Part shown: one piece after another, positions 1-8,754 of the stretch | How the letters are laid out: every line of letters starts with the position of its first letter | How positions within the stretch are numbered: position 1 is the first letter of the stretch | NCBI GenBank assembly: GCA_013141055.1 | Contig: JABFRS010000001.1 | Location: 1,798,001 to 1,862,000 of the forward strand | Direction of reading: 5' to 3' | Source of the DNA: Cyclobacteriaceae bacterium | GTDB taxonomy: Bacteria > Bacteroidota > Bacteroidia > Cytophagales > Cyclobacteriaceae | Length of the DNA stretch: 64,000 nucleotides | Notes under the pieces: generated by a model | The model's database searches: none | Told to the model about the DNA's origin: nothing | What the model saw: the letters and a program-made list of their open reading frames with translations, nothing else | Made by a program: the position numbers and the translations under genes

Positions 1-513
1 TAGATTCTCGTACATCTTCCTGATGCTGTTAATCGTAAAGAAACGAAAGTGAGTAAAATCCATAATTCCCTGATCCGCATAATCCCAGTTCTTTCTGAAC
101 ATCAGATCAAAAAAGTTTCTGAAGTAGCGGATGTTGGGAAGTGAGCTGATCACGATTCCTTCAGATGTCATTTTCGATTTAAGTTTCTCAAGAACAATGT
201 AAGGATCTGTAAGATGCTCCAGCACATCATTGCACACCACCACATCAAAATAATTAGAAGGAAGCTGATCGATGATCACACCGATGTCGCCACAAAAAAC
301 CTTATCGAGTTGTTTTTCAGCAACAGCCGCATGCTCCTGCTGATATTCCACGCCCCACACTTCAGCGTTCTTGTCTTTTTTAAGGAAGGCACCGAAGTTT
401 CCTTCTCCACAGCCGATTTCCAACACCTTTTTAACAGCTGAGGGAATGTATTTCAGCATTTCAGGACGAATGCCCTGATAATAATCATCCCGTTTTAAAG
501 TAAGATCAGCCAT
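1..513 (-). CDS. class I SAM-dependent methyltransferase, 3' end cut by window edge
   Basis: Reading the minus strand from the ATG at 513 gives an open frame of about 170 codons that runs off the window. It contains the SAM-binding motif I (VLEIGCGEGNFGAF) near residue 28 and a motif resembling VVVCNDVLEHLTDPY, as in Methyltransf_11/23 family enzymes. The start codon overlaps the stop of the upstream glycosyltransferase-like gene by one base (TAATG), so the two are probably translationally coupled. The neighbours suggest it modifies a surface glycan or glycolipid; that is inference. The C-terminus cannot be seen. Confidence 0.85.
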   Translation of the reverse strand, partial: MADLTLKRDDYYQGIRPEMLKYIPSAVKKVLEIGCGEGNFGAFLKKDKNAEVWGVEYQQEHAAVAEKQLDKVFCGDIGVIIDQLPSNYFDVVVCNDVLEHLTDPYIVLEKLKSKMTSEGIVISSLPNIRYFRNFFDLMFRKNWDYADQGIMDFTHFRFFTINSIRKMYENL

Positions 514-1289
514 TATGGAGTGTTTTTCTTCTTCCTGAATTGAAAATAACTTTTCAATTTATTAATAAAGTTATTCTCCGGCACAGACAATTTATAAATA
601 GCCTGCTTGGTGATGCTGTACTTCATAAAAATTTCATCCCGCTCCTCAAAGGCTGATTTTCCAAGCTTGTCGTACAGCTCACCTTTTCCAACAGGCTTGG
701 TGTGTTTCGCAACCAGCAAATCAAAAACTGCAATGCTCTTCTCTCCGAATTTCTTCCGGATCATTTCACCCCACAATATATCAATGCCCCACCCCGATTT
801 ATTAAGATTAAAAGTCGGAAGCAGTTCCTCCACAGCTTTTCGATGCATGGCAGGACACATCAGTTCTACCGACGATAGGTAACGAATGCCTGAAAGATTC
901 TTCCTCCTCAGCACCTTCCAGCTTTTAAATGAATCTCTTGACAATACCGGCTGACTCATCATTAACTGATATTCTGTCATCCATTCAAAAAGCAATTCGA
1001 TGTCCCTCTTCGTGATTTCGATATCATCATCAACAAAGAAGAAATATTCATAACGGGAAAGAAGATCAGGATTCTGAACAAAGAGATTCTGAATCATCAC
1101 CCATTTGAAATCGAGTAATTTATATAATGAGTAGTTTGGATCAGACTCAGAGATCTTTGGATGAGTGATCTCAGAATGATAAAAAAGTAATGCTACATCA
1201 AATTGTCGATCGGCATTGCTGAAAATCCAATCACTGTGCAGTGACTTGTTTCCATAAGGAATAACAACCAGATTCCGGGTATTTGTCAA
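513..1289 (-). CDS. DUF707-like putative glycosyltransferase
   Basis: 258 residues, starting at a TTG that overlaps the upstream stop codon (TTGA). Residues about 80-95 hold an acidic FFFVDDDIEI stretch like the nucleotide-sugar/metal site of glycosyltransferases, and about 165-175 a GWGIDILWGE stretch; both are typical of the DUF707 family, whose members are presumed glycosyltransferases. No signal peptide or membrane segment is evident, so a cytoplasmic role in polysaccharide assembly fits. It is the middle gene of a tightly overlapping three-gene unit with a two-domain GT2 enzyme and a methyltransferase. The exact sugar and acceptor cannot be told from sequence. Confidence 0.7.
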   Translation of the reverse strand: MTNTRNLVVIPYGNKSLHSDWIFSNADRQFDVALLFYHSEITHPKISESDPNYSLYKLLDFKWVMIQNLFVQNPDLLSRYEYFFFVDDDIEITKRDIELLFEWMTEYQLMMSQPVLSRDSFKSWKVLRRKNLSGIRYLSSVELMCPAMHRKAVEELLPTFNLNKSGWGIDILWGEMIRKKFGEKSIAVFDLLVAKHTKPVGKGELYDKLGKSAFEERDEIFMKYSITKQAIYKLSVPENNFINKLKSYFQFRKKKNTP

Positions 1290-2851
1290 TTTTGGAATTG
1301 AGGCCGAAGTACTGTCGATGGAACAGATTTCTCAATGCCATTCTCACACCTTCTGAGATTCTCATGAATCGTCTTCAGAAGTATCGCATCATTGATCGGC
1401 AATTGCTTGCGTGAATTTTCAGGATGGAAAAGATGATAACCATAAGCTACAAACTTCACATGCTTTCTTCTGACTCCAAGCTTGCTCATTCTTACCGCAA
1501 ACTCCGAATCCTCACGTCCCCAACCCACAAAGTCTTCATTGAATCCATTGATCGTAAATACATCCTCTCTCCAGAAAGAAAGATTTGCTCCTCTTACATT
1601 CATGTGTCCTTTTCTGAAATAAGAGAATATGTGTGAAAGCAGGTTGCTCTCCAAAGCATTGAGTCGGTTACCGATTCCGGAAGAAAGAAAGCCCACATGC
1701 ATCGCGCGCTCACGAAGCATGCTTTCAGTACGTTTTTGTAACAGAAGAACTCTTGATCCCTGGATGAACTGTCCTTTCCATGCATGGGACTTATGGCCCT
1801 TAACAAAGTTCTCAGGAAGAACCATATCACCATCGATCATGATGATGTATTCAAATTTAGACATCGCAATCGCTTTGTTGCGGATAGCAGAAAGCCTGAA
1901 ACCAGAATCTTCATGCCAGCAATGAATAAGAGGTATCGGAAAAATAGTCTGATAGAAATCAATGATCTGCCGGGTGTCTTCGCCTGAACCATCATCCGCA
2001 ATGATAACTTCATCCGGCATGGAGGTTTGATTCAGAACACTTAACAATACCAGCTCAAGGGCATCCTTCCGGTTATAAGTAGTAATGATCAGCGTAGTCC
2101 TGAGATGACGGTTTGCTTCATGAAGCTTTGAGTATTTATAAAAGGTATAATTCGTGTTGGAAAGAGAGATCATGGCTCCTTCAAATCCGCCGAAGACTCC
2201 CCTCTTGATAAAGAAATTAAAGATAAAGGTGTAGAACGTTTTATAGAAGATCTTAAAAGATGAACTCTTAAGGGTGAATCGCTTCTCCTTTGCAAAAATA
2301 TCTGAGTAAGACTGCACTTTCGTTAAAAACTCCGCCGCATTCTCGTACGCCTCGTGCATCAAATCACCCCGCAGGTGCATAACATTTACATTTTTCTTCA
2401 GGATAACTTTATCATGTGGATTGTCTCCGCCCCAATTCCCCAGCTTCCTATTCCACAATCTAAGTTTCCTATCCGGATACCATGCACTTAATTTCATCCA
2501 ACGGCCTGCATAGCTGGATAAGCGGTTCATTTCATATGCTTCTGCCGGCCAAAGCTTTTTCGCAAATAGAATTGAGTTCGTTAATTCAGGAGAGAGGTAC
2601 TCATCCGCATCAAGTGACAGCACGTGATCATAGGTTGCTGCTGCCAGTGCGAAATTCTTCTGCTGGATGTGGCCTTCAAAGGGATGCTCAATAAAGCGAA
2701 CGCCTTTCTCAAGACATATTTTCTTGGTGAGATCCTTGGAATAAGAGTCGACCACCACAATCTCATCCGCCACGGGTAAGACCGAATCAATGCAGCGAAG
2801 AATATTCTTCTCTTCATTGTAGGTAATAATGACAACACTGATCTTAACCAT
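1286..2851 (-). CDS. bifunctional family 2 glycosyltransferase (two GT2 domains)
   Basis: 521 residues with two glycosyltransferase domains. Domain 1 (about 1-240) begins ISVVIITYNEEKNI, has a DAD metal site (LSLDADEYL) and resembles the WaaE/KdtX-type lipopolysaccharide glucosyltransferases. Domain 2 (about 252-500) begins TLIITTYNRKDALELVL, has a DGD site (IMIDGDMVLP) and ends with the galactosyltransferase-type GWGREDSEFAVRM motif. It is first in the minus-strand unit and overlaps the next gene by four bases. A protein that adds two successive sugars to a lipid A core or surface glycan is the simplest reading; acceptor unknown. Confidence 0.85.
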   Translation of the reverse strand: MVKISVVIITYNEEKNILRCIDSVLPVADEIVVVDSYSKDLTKKICLEKGVRFIEHPFEGHIQQKNFALAAATYDHVLSLDADEYLSPELTNSILFAKKLWPAEAYEMNRLSSYAGRWMKLSAWYPDRKLRLWNRKLGNWGGDNPHDKVILKKNVNVMHLRGDLMHEAYENAAEFLTKVQSYSDIFAKEKRFTLKSSSFKIFYKTFYTFIFNFFIKRGVFGGFEGAMISLSNTNYTFYKYSKLHEANRHLRTTLIITTYNRKDALELVLLSVLNQTSMPDEVIIADDGSGEDTRQIIDFYQTIFPIPLIHCWHEDSGFRLSAIRNKAIAMSKFEYIIMIDGDMVLPENFVKGHKSHAWKGQFIQGSRVLLLQKRTESMLRERAMHVGFLSSGIGNRLNALESNLLSHIFSYFRKGHMNVRGANLSFWREDVFTINGFNEDFVGWGREDSEFAVRMSKLGVRRKHVKFVAYGYHLFHPENSRKQLPINDAILLKTIHENLRRCENGIEKSVPSTVLRPQFQN

Positions 2852-2915
2852 CGTGCAAAATTAAAGATAAAGATTGATTTTGAGATGAACACCGCTTCCG
2901 GAGGGCCTTAAAACA

Positions 2916-2944
2916 AGAAACCCCTGCAAAAAGCAAGGGTTTCT
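2916..2944 (-). terminator. rho-independent terminator downstream of the VWA gene
   Basis: A 12-bp stem with one mismatch (AGAAACCCCTGC against GCAAGGGTTTCT) and a five-base loop. On the minus strand it is followed by a T-rich stretch (TTGTTTT). It lies just after the stop of the VWA gene at 2951, so it likely ends that transcript and separates it from the glycosyltransferase unit. Confidence 0.75.
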
Positions 2945-2950
2945 GTTTGA

Positions 2951-4792
2951 TTAGCGACTGGCAACCAGTCCCATCGATTTGACCAGGCTGATGAACTCTG
3001 CCTGATATCCCTGAGGATCCTCTCCCTTGGAGGCGCTTGCCAGCTGCAAAACTTTATCATAAGAAAATCCTTTTACGAATTCAGATTCGCGAAGCAGCAT
3101 TCCGAAAGCCGCAACAGAGGCCGACCAGCGGAAATCATCTGATGTTTTTGTCAGGGCAATGTTTGCATCCATGACTGGATGAGTGATCAGCTTGCTGACA
3201 TCTCCATCCGGTTTTTTGTAACGAAGTTTGATGGTCATTATTTCATCTGATGCATTCGCAGAAGCGTTGACACTTGTCTTCTGATATTTCAGATCATCAA
3301 TTTTATAGAAATCACTTTCCACACCAGTTGGAATGATCTCATAAAGAGCGGTGACGGTATGTCCAGAACCTAACTCACCCGCATCCTTCTTATCGTTATT
3401 AAAGTCTTCACTCTTCAGCATACGATTCTCATATCCGATAAGCCGATACGCCTGGACTTTGGCAGGATTAAATTCTACCTGAAGCTTCACATCCTTTGCA
3501 ATGGTGAACATCGTTCCACCAAATTCATTCACCAGAACTTTTTGTGCTTCCAGGATATTATCGATGTAAGCATAGTTGCCATTTCCTTTATCTGCCAGTA
3601 TTTCCATCTTGGAATCTTTATAGTTTCCCATACCGAATCCCAGAACAGTCAGAAAAATTCCATCATTCCTTTTCTGTTCAATCAGGCGCTCCATTCCTCC
3701 GTTGCTGGATTCTCCAACATTGAAGTCTCCATCAGTTGCCAGGATAACGCGGTTGTTACCTTCCTTACGAAAGTTCTCTTTCGCAACAGCATAAGCAAGA
3801 TTGATCCCTGCTCCACCGGCAGTAGAACCACCCGATTGAAGTTTGTCAAGTGCTTCAAGGATTGTCTTCTTGTCAGCACCGGAAGTGGAAGGCAATACAA
3901 GTCCCGCTGCTCCGGCATACACAACGATGGCTACATGATCCTGTTCACGTAATTGTTCCACCAGTAATTTGAAAGATGCTTTCAACAAAGGAAGCTTGTT
4001 TACGTCACTCATTGAACCCGAGACATCAATCAAAAAGACAAGATTGGATGCAGGAAGATTATCAGTAGGAATTTTCTTTCCCTGAAGACCAATGTGTACC
4101 AGCTTATGCTTGAGGTTCCATGGAGCAGTTGAAATTTCAGTGTAGACTGAAAAAGGATCATCATTGGTGGGCTGCTTGTAATTATAATCGAAATAGTTCA
4201 CCATCTCTTCAATGCGCACTGCATCTACCGGAGGACGTGAACCATTTTGAATAAAGCGTCTCATGTTGCTATAGGATGCCGCATCAACATCGATGGAAAA
4301 AGTAGAAAGAGGATTCTTCAGTGCACCATGAAAAATATTTTCATTGATACCAGTATAATCTTCGGTATTGAAAGATGGTTGCTGCTCGTAGTCATCTCTT
4401 GACACTGCATTCGGAGAAGAGGCAACAGAATATCCATAAACCATTTTGCGCATCTCTACCGCGCCTCCAGTTACCACGATTTCCTCCAGTTGCCGTATAT
4501 CAGTATTGAGAGACACGTTCACAATATTGGATATGCCCAGCTCTATTTCCTGCGATTTATATCCAATAAAAGAAAATACAAGCTTCCCACCTTTGGCAGG
4601 AACCTCAAGAGAGTAATGTCCATTGCTATCGGTAACGGTTCCCCTGGTTGTACCTTTTAGAACTATATTAACGGCAGGCAGGGGACTCGCATCGTCAGAA
4701 GCGATGACATTTCCGGTAATGGTTCTGGTCTGAGCCTGCGCCATTACTGAGACGAATAGGACTATTAAAACGAGCATCCATTTCTTTTTCAT
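2951..4792 (-). CDS. secreted VWA-domain protein with carboxypeptidase-like N-terminal domain (YfbK-like)
   Basis: 613 residues with a signal peptide (1-20). Residues about 24-98 form a carboxypeptidase-regulatory-like beta-sandwich, followed by LEEIVVTG (about 102-109), the linker usually seen before TonB-receptor plugs. Residues about 150-210 match the YfbK N-terminal von Willebrand region (PPVDAVRIEEMVNYFDY). The VWA domain has an intact MIDAS DVSGS at 256-260, and the C-terminal third resembles DUF3520. It is divergent from an ECF sigma factor and an anti-sigma protein with the same N-terminal sandwich, which suggests a common envelope-sensing circuit. Family members occur widely in Bacteroidota; the ligand is unknown. 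Confidence 0.85.
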   Translation of the reverse strand: MKKKWMLVLIVLFVSVMAQAQTRTITGNVIASDDASPLPAVNIVLKGTTRGTVTDSNGHYSLEVPAKGGKLVFSFIGYKSQEIELGISNIVNVSLNTDIRQLEEIVVTGGAVEMRKMVYGYSVASSPNAVSRDDYEQQPSFNTEDYTGINENIFHGALKNPLSTFSIDVDAASYSNMRRFIQNGSRPPVDAVRIEEMVNYFDYNYKQPTNDDPFSVYTEISTAPWNLKHKLVHIGLQGKKIPTDNLPASNLVFLIDVSGSMSDVNKLPLLKASFKLLVEQLREQDHVAIVVYAGAAGLVLPSTSGADKKTILEALDKLQSGGSTAGGAGINLAYAVAKENFRKEGNNRVILATDGDFNVGESSNGGMERLIEQKRNDGIFLTVLGFGMGNYKDSKMEILADKGNGNYAYIDNILEAQKVLVNEFGGTMFTIAKDVKLQVEFNPAKVQAYRLIGYENRMLKSEDFNNDKKDAGELGSGHTVTALYEIIPTGVESDFYKIDDLKYQKTSVNASANASDEIMTIKLRYKKPDGDVSKLITHPVMDANIALTKTSDDFRWSASVAAFGMLLRESEFVKGFSYDKVLQLASASKGEDPQGYQAEFISLVKSMGLVASR

Positions 4793-4871
4793 AACGATTG
4801 TGTTTTTGTTTTAATGAAGATGCGGTCCGCTTCTTTTTTCCATAAGACTTTTAAAAAAATTATCTTGAGGG

Positions 4872-5435
4872 GTGTTTTTGCGAAAAGCTTCCAACGGGAA
4901 AACAGATGACGAGCTCCTGAATCTGTATCAGACGACCAGTGACCTGGAATGGCTAAGCGTACTATACATGAGATATACGTCCATGGTATATGGTGTGTGC
5001 CTGAAATACCTGAAGGATCGTGAGGAATCGAAAGATGCCGTGATGCAGATCCACGAAAAGCTGATCGCCAGCCTGCTGAACCACAAAGTCCTCAATTTTA
5101 AAAGCTGGCTGTATGTAAATGCCCGCAATCACTGTCTGATGCAGATTCGCTCAAAAAAGGGCAAAATCATGGAAGAAATTTCACCTTTCCTTATGGAAAA
5201 TGGCCTGGAGGAGCATCCTGATGAGGGAACGGAATTGGAACAGAATATCAGCAAGCTTGAAAAATGCATTCAAACCCTGATGGGTGAGCAGCAACAATGC
5301 GTGAGGCTGTTTTACCTGCAGGAGAAGTGTTATAAAGACATTGCGGAAGAAACGCGCTTTGATCTGAATCAGGTGAAGAGTTATATTCAAAATGGCAAAC
5401 GGAATCTGAAGATCTGTATGGAAAGTAATGACTGA
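4872..5435 (+). CDS. ECF-type RNA polymerase sigma-70 factor
   Basis: About 185 residues with sigma region 2 (LYMRYTSMVYGVCLKYLKD, then MQIHEKL) and region 4 (LMGEQQQCVRLFYLQEKCYKDIAEE, then LNQVKSYIQNGKRNL). No ATG fits: GTG at 4872 and TTG at 4878 are the candidate starts, and a GAGGGG stretch at 4867-4872 is better spaced for the TTG. It overlaps the following anti-sigma-like gene by eight bases, the usual layout of sigma/anti-sigma pairs. Divergent from the VWA gene across a gap of about 80 bases, which must hold both promoters. Confidence 0.88.
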   Translation: MFLRKASNGKTDDELLNLYQTTSDLEWLSVLYMRYTSMVYGVCLKYLKDREESKDAVMQIHEKLIASLLNHKVLNFKSWLYVNARNHCLMQIRSKKGKIMEEISPFLMENGLEEHPDEGTELEQNISKLEKCIQTLMGEQQQCVRLFYLQEKCYKDIAEETRFDLNQVKSYIQNGKRNLKICMESND

Positions 5436-6711
5436 TCATCAAGACGATATTGAACGCTATCACAATGGATCCATGGGATCTGCTGAACGCCATGCGCTGG
5501 AGAAAAAATCATTGAGCGATCCGTTTCTCAAAGATGCTTTGGAAGGAGCCGAATCCATTTCCGCTGAAGATTTTTCTGCTGATGTCCGATCGATGCATGA
5601 GAAAATAGAAGGCAAAAGATCAGTCACATGGATGTCACCGCTGAGAATCGCTGCGGGCATTATCTTATTTATGGGTGTTGGATCCATGATCTACTTCCTG
5701 AATCTTTCTGATCCATCGCAACTTGCTTTCGAAGATGCAAAGCAGGCTGCCTCATATGATTCTACAAGCATCCCTAAAGATTCAGCCGACAATCTACTCA
5801 CACTCGCAAAGCCTGAAGAGTCGGAAGCCGATCAGGAAAAAGAAATTTCACCAAAAAATTCATCATCACTAAAAAAAGAGAGGTCCAAAGAGCTACCCGC
5901 ACCAGTGGTAAGTTCAGCACCGGATACAAAATCTATAGGAAGCATTAAGGATGAACCAATAGCAGAAAGTAAAATTGAAGAAATAATAGTAGCTGAAGAA
6001 CGCGAAGTAGCGACTGAAGAGAAGTCTTCAGGTGCAGGCGCCAAAAGAGATATGTCCTTGACAAAGTCTGAGAAACTAAAAGCCAGCTATGCTGCTGACG
6101 ATGCTGACAACGCCAAAAAAATATCAGGCAAGGTTGTTTCCTCTGAAGATGGGTCTGCTATTCCGGGAGTCAATGTAATGGTGAAAAACAGTAAGACCGG
6201 AACAGTTACAGACTCCGAAGGAAATTTCCAGCTTAAAACAGAAGTGGCTAATCCCGAGCTTATCTTCTCATTCATTGGGATGCATACCGTTCAGGCAAAA
6301 GCAAAGGACAGCGACCCGTTAAAGATCGTAATGAATGAAGATGTTTCTCAACTGAGCGAAGTGGTGGTTACAGGTGTATCAACAAAAGAGTCAGAGAACC
6401 CTGTCATTAAAACAGCTTCTCCGGAAGGAGGTATCAAAGCATATAATAAATATCTCGAAGACAGTGTGCGGTATCCCCGTCAGGCACTTGCACAGCAGAT
6501 CAAAGGCAGAGTGATCGTACAATTCAGCATTGACCCTAACGGAGTCCTCTCAGACTTCAACGTTATCAAAAAGCTGGGTTACGGCTGTGACGAAGAAGTA
6601 CTTCGTCTGGTAAAGGAAGGCCCGAAGTGGACCCCCAATACTCTTGACGATGTTGCCGTTGAAACCCTCGTGAAAGTGCGGGTGAAGTTTGATCCCAAAA
6701 AAGCCAGGTAA
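5428..6711 (+). CDS. membrane anti-sigma-like protein with carboxypeptidase-like and TonB C-terminal domains
   Basis: 427 residues. A short acidic cytoplasmic N-terminus (1-70) precedes one membrane helix (about 73-91), a low-complexity Ser/Glu/Lys linker (100-225), a carboxypeptidase-regulatory-like domain (about 230-312) ending in LSEVVVTG, and a TonB C-terminal domain (about 335-424; VRYPRQALAQQIKGRVIVQF). The start lies inside the end of the sigma gene. The cytoplasmic segment is short and lacks a clear ZAS-type zinc motif, so sigma binding is inferred from position. The periplasmic part combines domains usually found in TonB receptors and in TonB itself, suggesting it reads an outer-membrane signal. 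Confidence 0.75.
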   Translation: MTDHQDDIERYHNGSMGSAERHALEKKSLSDPFLKDALEGAESISAEDFSADVRSMHEKIEGKRSVTWMSPLRIAAGIILFMGVGSMIYFLNLSDPSQLAFEDAKQAASYDSTSIPKDSADNLLTLAKPEESEADQEKEISPKNSSSLKKERSKELPAPVVSSAPDTKSIGSIKDEPIAESKIEEIIVAEEREVATEEKSSGAGAKRDMSLTKSEKLKASYAADDADNAKKISGKVVSSEDGSAIPGVNVMVKNSKTGTVTDSEGNFQLKTEVANPELIFSFIGMHTVQAKAKDSDPLKIVMNEDVSQLSEVVVTGVSTKESENPVIKTASPEGGIKAYNKYLEDSVRYPRQALAQQIKGRVIVQFSIDPNGVLSDFNVIKKLGYGCDEEVLRLVKEGPKWTPNTLDDVAVETLVKVRVKFDPKKAR

Positions 6712-6712
6712 T

Positions 6713-7453
6713 CTAAACTACCTTCTTGCGGATCAGCTTTGCATAGGTGCGACTGACCGGAAAACTTTTCCCGCTTTGCATTTTCACAACCATTCCACCA
6801 TTAAAGTGCCGCTCAATTTCCTTGAGATAGTTAAGATTGATAATCGTGGAGCGATGAACACGGATAAATGTATCCGGATCCATGATCTCTTCAAGCTTTC
6901 CAATTCCTGAAGAACTTACAAATTGATCATTCTTGGTAGTGATGACAGTATAATCACCTGAAGCTTCGAGATAAACGATCTCCTCCACCGGAAGATTGAA
7001 AAGCTTTTCTGATTTCTGAACAAAGATGTGAGACTCAAAACTCTTTCCTTCAGACTTAAAGCTCCTCAGAAGTTCTTCAAGATTACCCTGTTCGCTGGTC
7101 TTGCGTTTCATCGCACGGTTTACAGCAAGCCGGAATCTTTCTTCATCCAATGGTTTTAACAGATAGTCAACAGCGTTTTTCTCAAAAGCCTTGATAGCAT
7201 ATTGGTCGTAGGCCGTTGTGAAAATGATATAAGGTTCATGATCAATTTCTTCCAGCACATCAAAACCTGTCATGCCGGGCATTTGGACATCGAGGAAAAT
7301 AAGATCAGGCTTTAGCTTGTTAATCTTTTCAACTGCTTCATTTCCTTTTGAACATTCTCCAATGATCTCTATATCCGGAAACCCTTCCAGGTACTCGTGA
7401 AGAAGTTCGCGCGCAAGCTTTTCATCATCAATAATTAAACACGTTGTATTCAT
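6713..7453 (-). CDS. LytTR-family response regulator
   Basis: 246 residues. Receiver domain at 1-120 with the acidic pair DD at 9-10, phospho-acceptor D55 (LIFLDVQMPG) and the KPLDEERF motif near 105. LytTR DNA-binding domain at about 145-243 (TFIRVHRSTIINLNYL). It starts inside the end of the kinase gene (overlap of four bases), so the two form one operon and one signalling pair. Members bind paired direct repeats upstream of target promoters. Targets are not visible here; the adjacent carboxypeptidase-like gene at 8755 is one possibility. Confidence 0.92.
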   Translation of the reverse strand: MNTTCLIIDDEKLARELLHEYLEGFPDIEIIGECSKGNEAVEKINKLKPDLIFLDVQMPGMTGFDVLEEIDHEPYIIFTTAYDQYAIKAFEKNAVDYLLKPLDEERFRLAVNRAMKRKTSEQGNLEELLRSFKSEGKSFESHIFVQKSEKLFNLPVEEIVYLEASGDYTVITTKNDQFVSSSGIGKLEEIMDPDTFIRVHRSTIINLNYLKEIERHFNGGMVVKMQSGKSFPVSRTYAKLIRKKVV

Positions 7454-8649
7454 AACAGTTGATTTTCGTATTGGGTTGGCATTACTTCTCCGTTTTTACT
7501 AAGCGGCTCATGGATAGGGATTGAAAAGCTGACGGAGTAACCGTACTCAGTAGACTTAACTTTCAATCCGGCAAAATGACCATAATAACTCTTGAGTCTT
7601 AAGTCTGTATTCTTCATTCCCACTCCACCTGCACTTCCATCCATAACTTTCTTTGCATGAATGCCCAGTCCATCATCGCGTACTTCAAAAAACACAGCGC
7701 CGGCAACATGCTTTACGATCAGGTTAATCGTTCCGCCATCTTCCTTTGGACCAATACCATACTTCACTGAATTTTCAACAAGAGGTTGTAAGATCATCGG
7801 CGGAATGCTAAGGCTCAGGCACGACGCATCAATTTGCTTCTGAAATTTAAGACGATCACCAAAACGTACTTGCTGAATGCGTATGTAATTTTCAATGAAG
7901 TCAATCTCATGAAGAAGCTGAACCATCTTACCGCTGTGAGAATCGAGCGCATATCTGAAAATATCAGAAAGCTGCGTGATCACTTTTCTTGCCTGGTCCT
8001 TGCTGGAATGAATCAATGTTGAAATGGAATTCAAAGTATTAAATAAGAAATGAGGATTGATCTGTGATTTGAGAAGTGATATCTGCATTTCCTTGTTCTT
8101 TAATGCGAGCTCACTTTTTTCCTTTTCTTCTTTCTGCAATCCCTGGAAATAACGGATGACATAATAAATACCGACGGTGATGATATACTGATCATAGAAT
8201 CTGAGGGCATCCCAGTTAAGGAGTTCCACCATAAACTCTTTCCAGTTTTCATAATAAACGAGTCCATCAACATAATCTGTGAAATAATAGGAAAGGGTTC
8301 CCATCACCATAAAAAATGATGCAATGCCCACTCCGTGTCCAATGAGCTGAATCACGCCCTTGAATCGAAACAGAAAATGCGTCCATAGGAAAATGAGAAG
8401 AATTAAAGCACAGAGACATTCCCATAAGTAAAAACCATTCCACAGCACATACGGGAAGGGTCTTTTGAGCTTCCACTCAAAAAAAGTGCTGACCGCGAAA
8501 TTGATCAGATACCAGACGCAGATAAGCAAATACGCCCTTTTCCAGATTTTAGGAATGTTATCAAACCACTTCAAAGTCTTTAAATCAGGTAGATCAGAAA
8601 GATGTAAACTCCAGTATAAAATTAGAGAATTGAATGAATTGGCCGTCAA
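7450..8649 (-). CDS. LytS/YehU-type sensor histidine kinase
   Basis: About 399 residues. Four membrane helices lie between about 38 and 168, followed by a short coiled linker, then the His_kinase domain with H200 in QINPHFLFNTLNSIS and an HATPase domain with PPMILQPLVENSVKYGI near 290 and a GVGMKNTDLRLKSYYG stretch. The assigned start is a TTG; there is no good ATG before the first helix, so the first residues are uncertain. No extracellular sensor domain is present, so the stimulus is probably sensed in the membrane. Transcribed with the LytTR regulator. Confidence 0.88.
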   Translation of the reverse strand: MTANSFNSLILYWSLHLSDLPDLKTLKWFDNIPKIWKRAYLLICVWYLINFAVSTFFEWKLKRPFPYVLWNGFYLWECLCALILLIFLWTHFLFRFKGVIQLIGHGVGIASFFMVMGTLSYYFTDYVDGLVYYENWKEFMVELLNWDALRFYDQYIITVGIYYVIRYFQGLQKEEKEKSELALKNKEMQISLLKSQINPHFLFNTLNSISTLIHSSKDQARKVITQLSDIFRYALDSHSGKMVQLLHEIDFIENYIRIQQVRFGDRLKFQKQIDASCLSLSIPPMILQPLVENSVKYGIGPKEDGGTINLIVKHVAGAVFFEVRDDGLGIHAKKVMDGSAGGVGMKNTDLRLKSYYGHFAGLKVKSTEYGYSVSFSIPIHEPLSKNGEVMPTQYENQLL

Positions 8650-8754
8650 ATCGCGAATTATGGAGTTAAAGCGATGTTTTAGTCGTTAAACGGTCTGAAA
8701 AGAGAATGATTCAAACTGTTAACTTTAACCCCGGTACCTCACCAAATAATCTGG

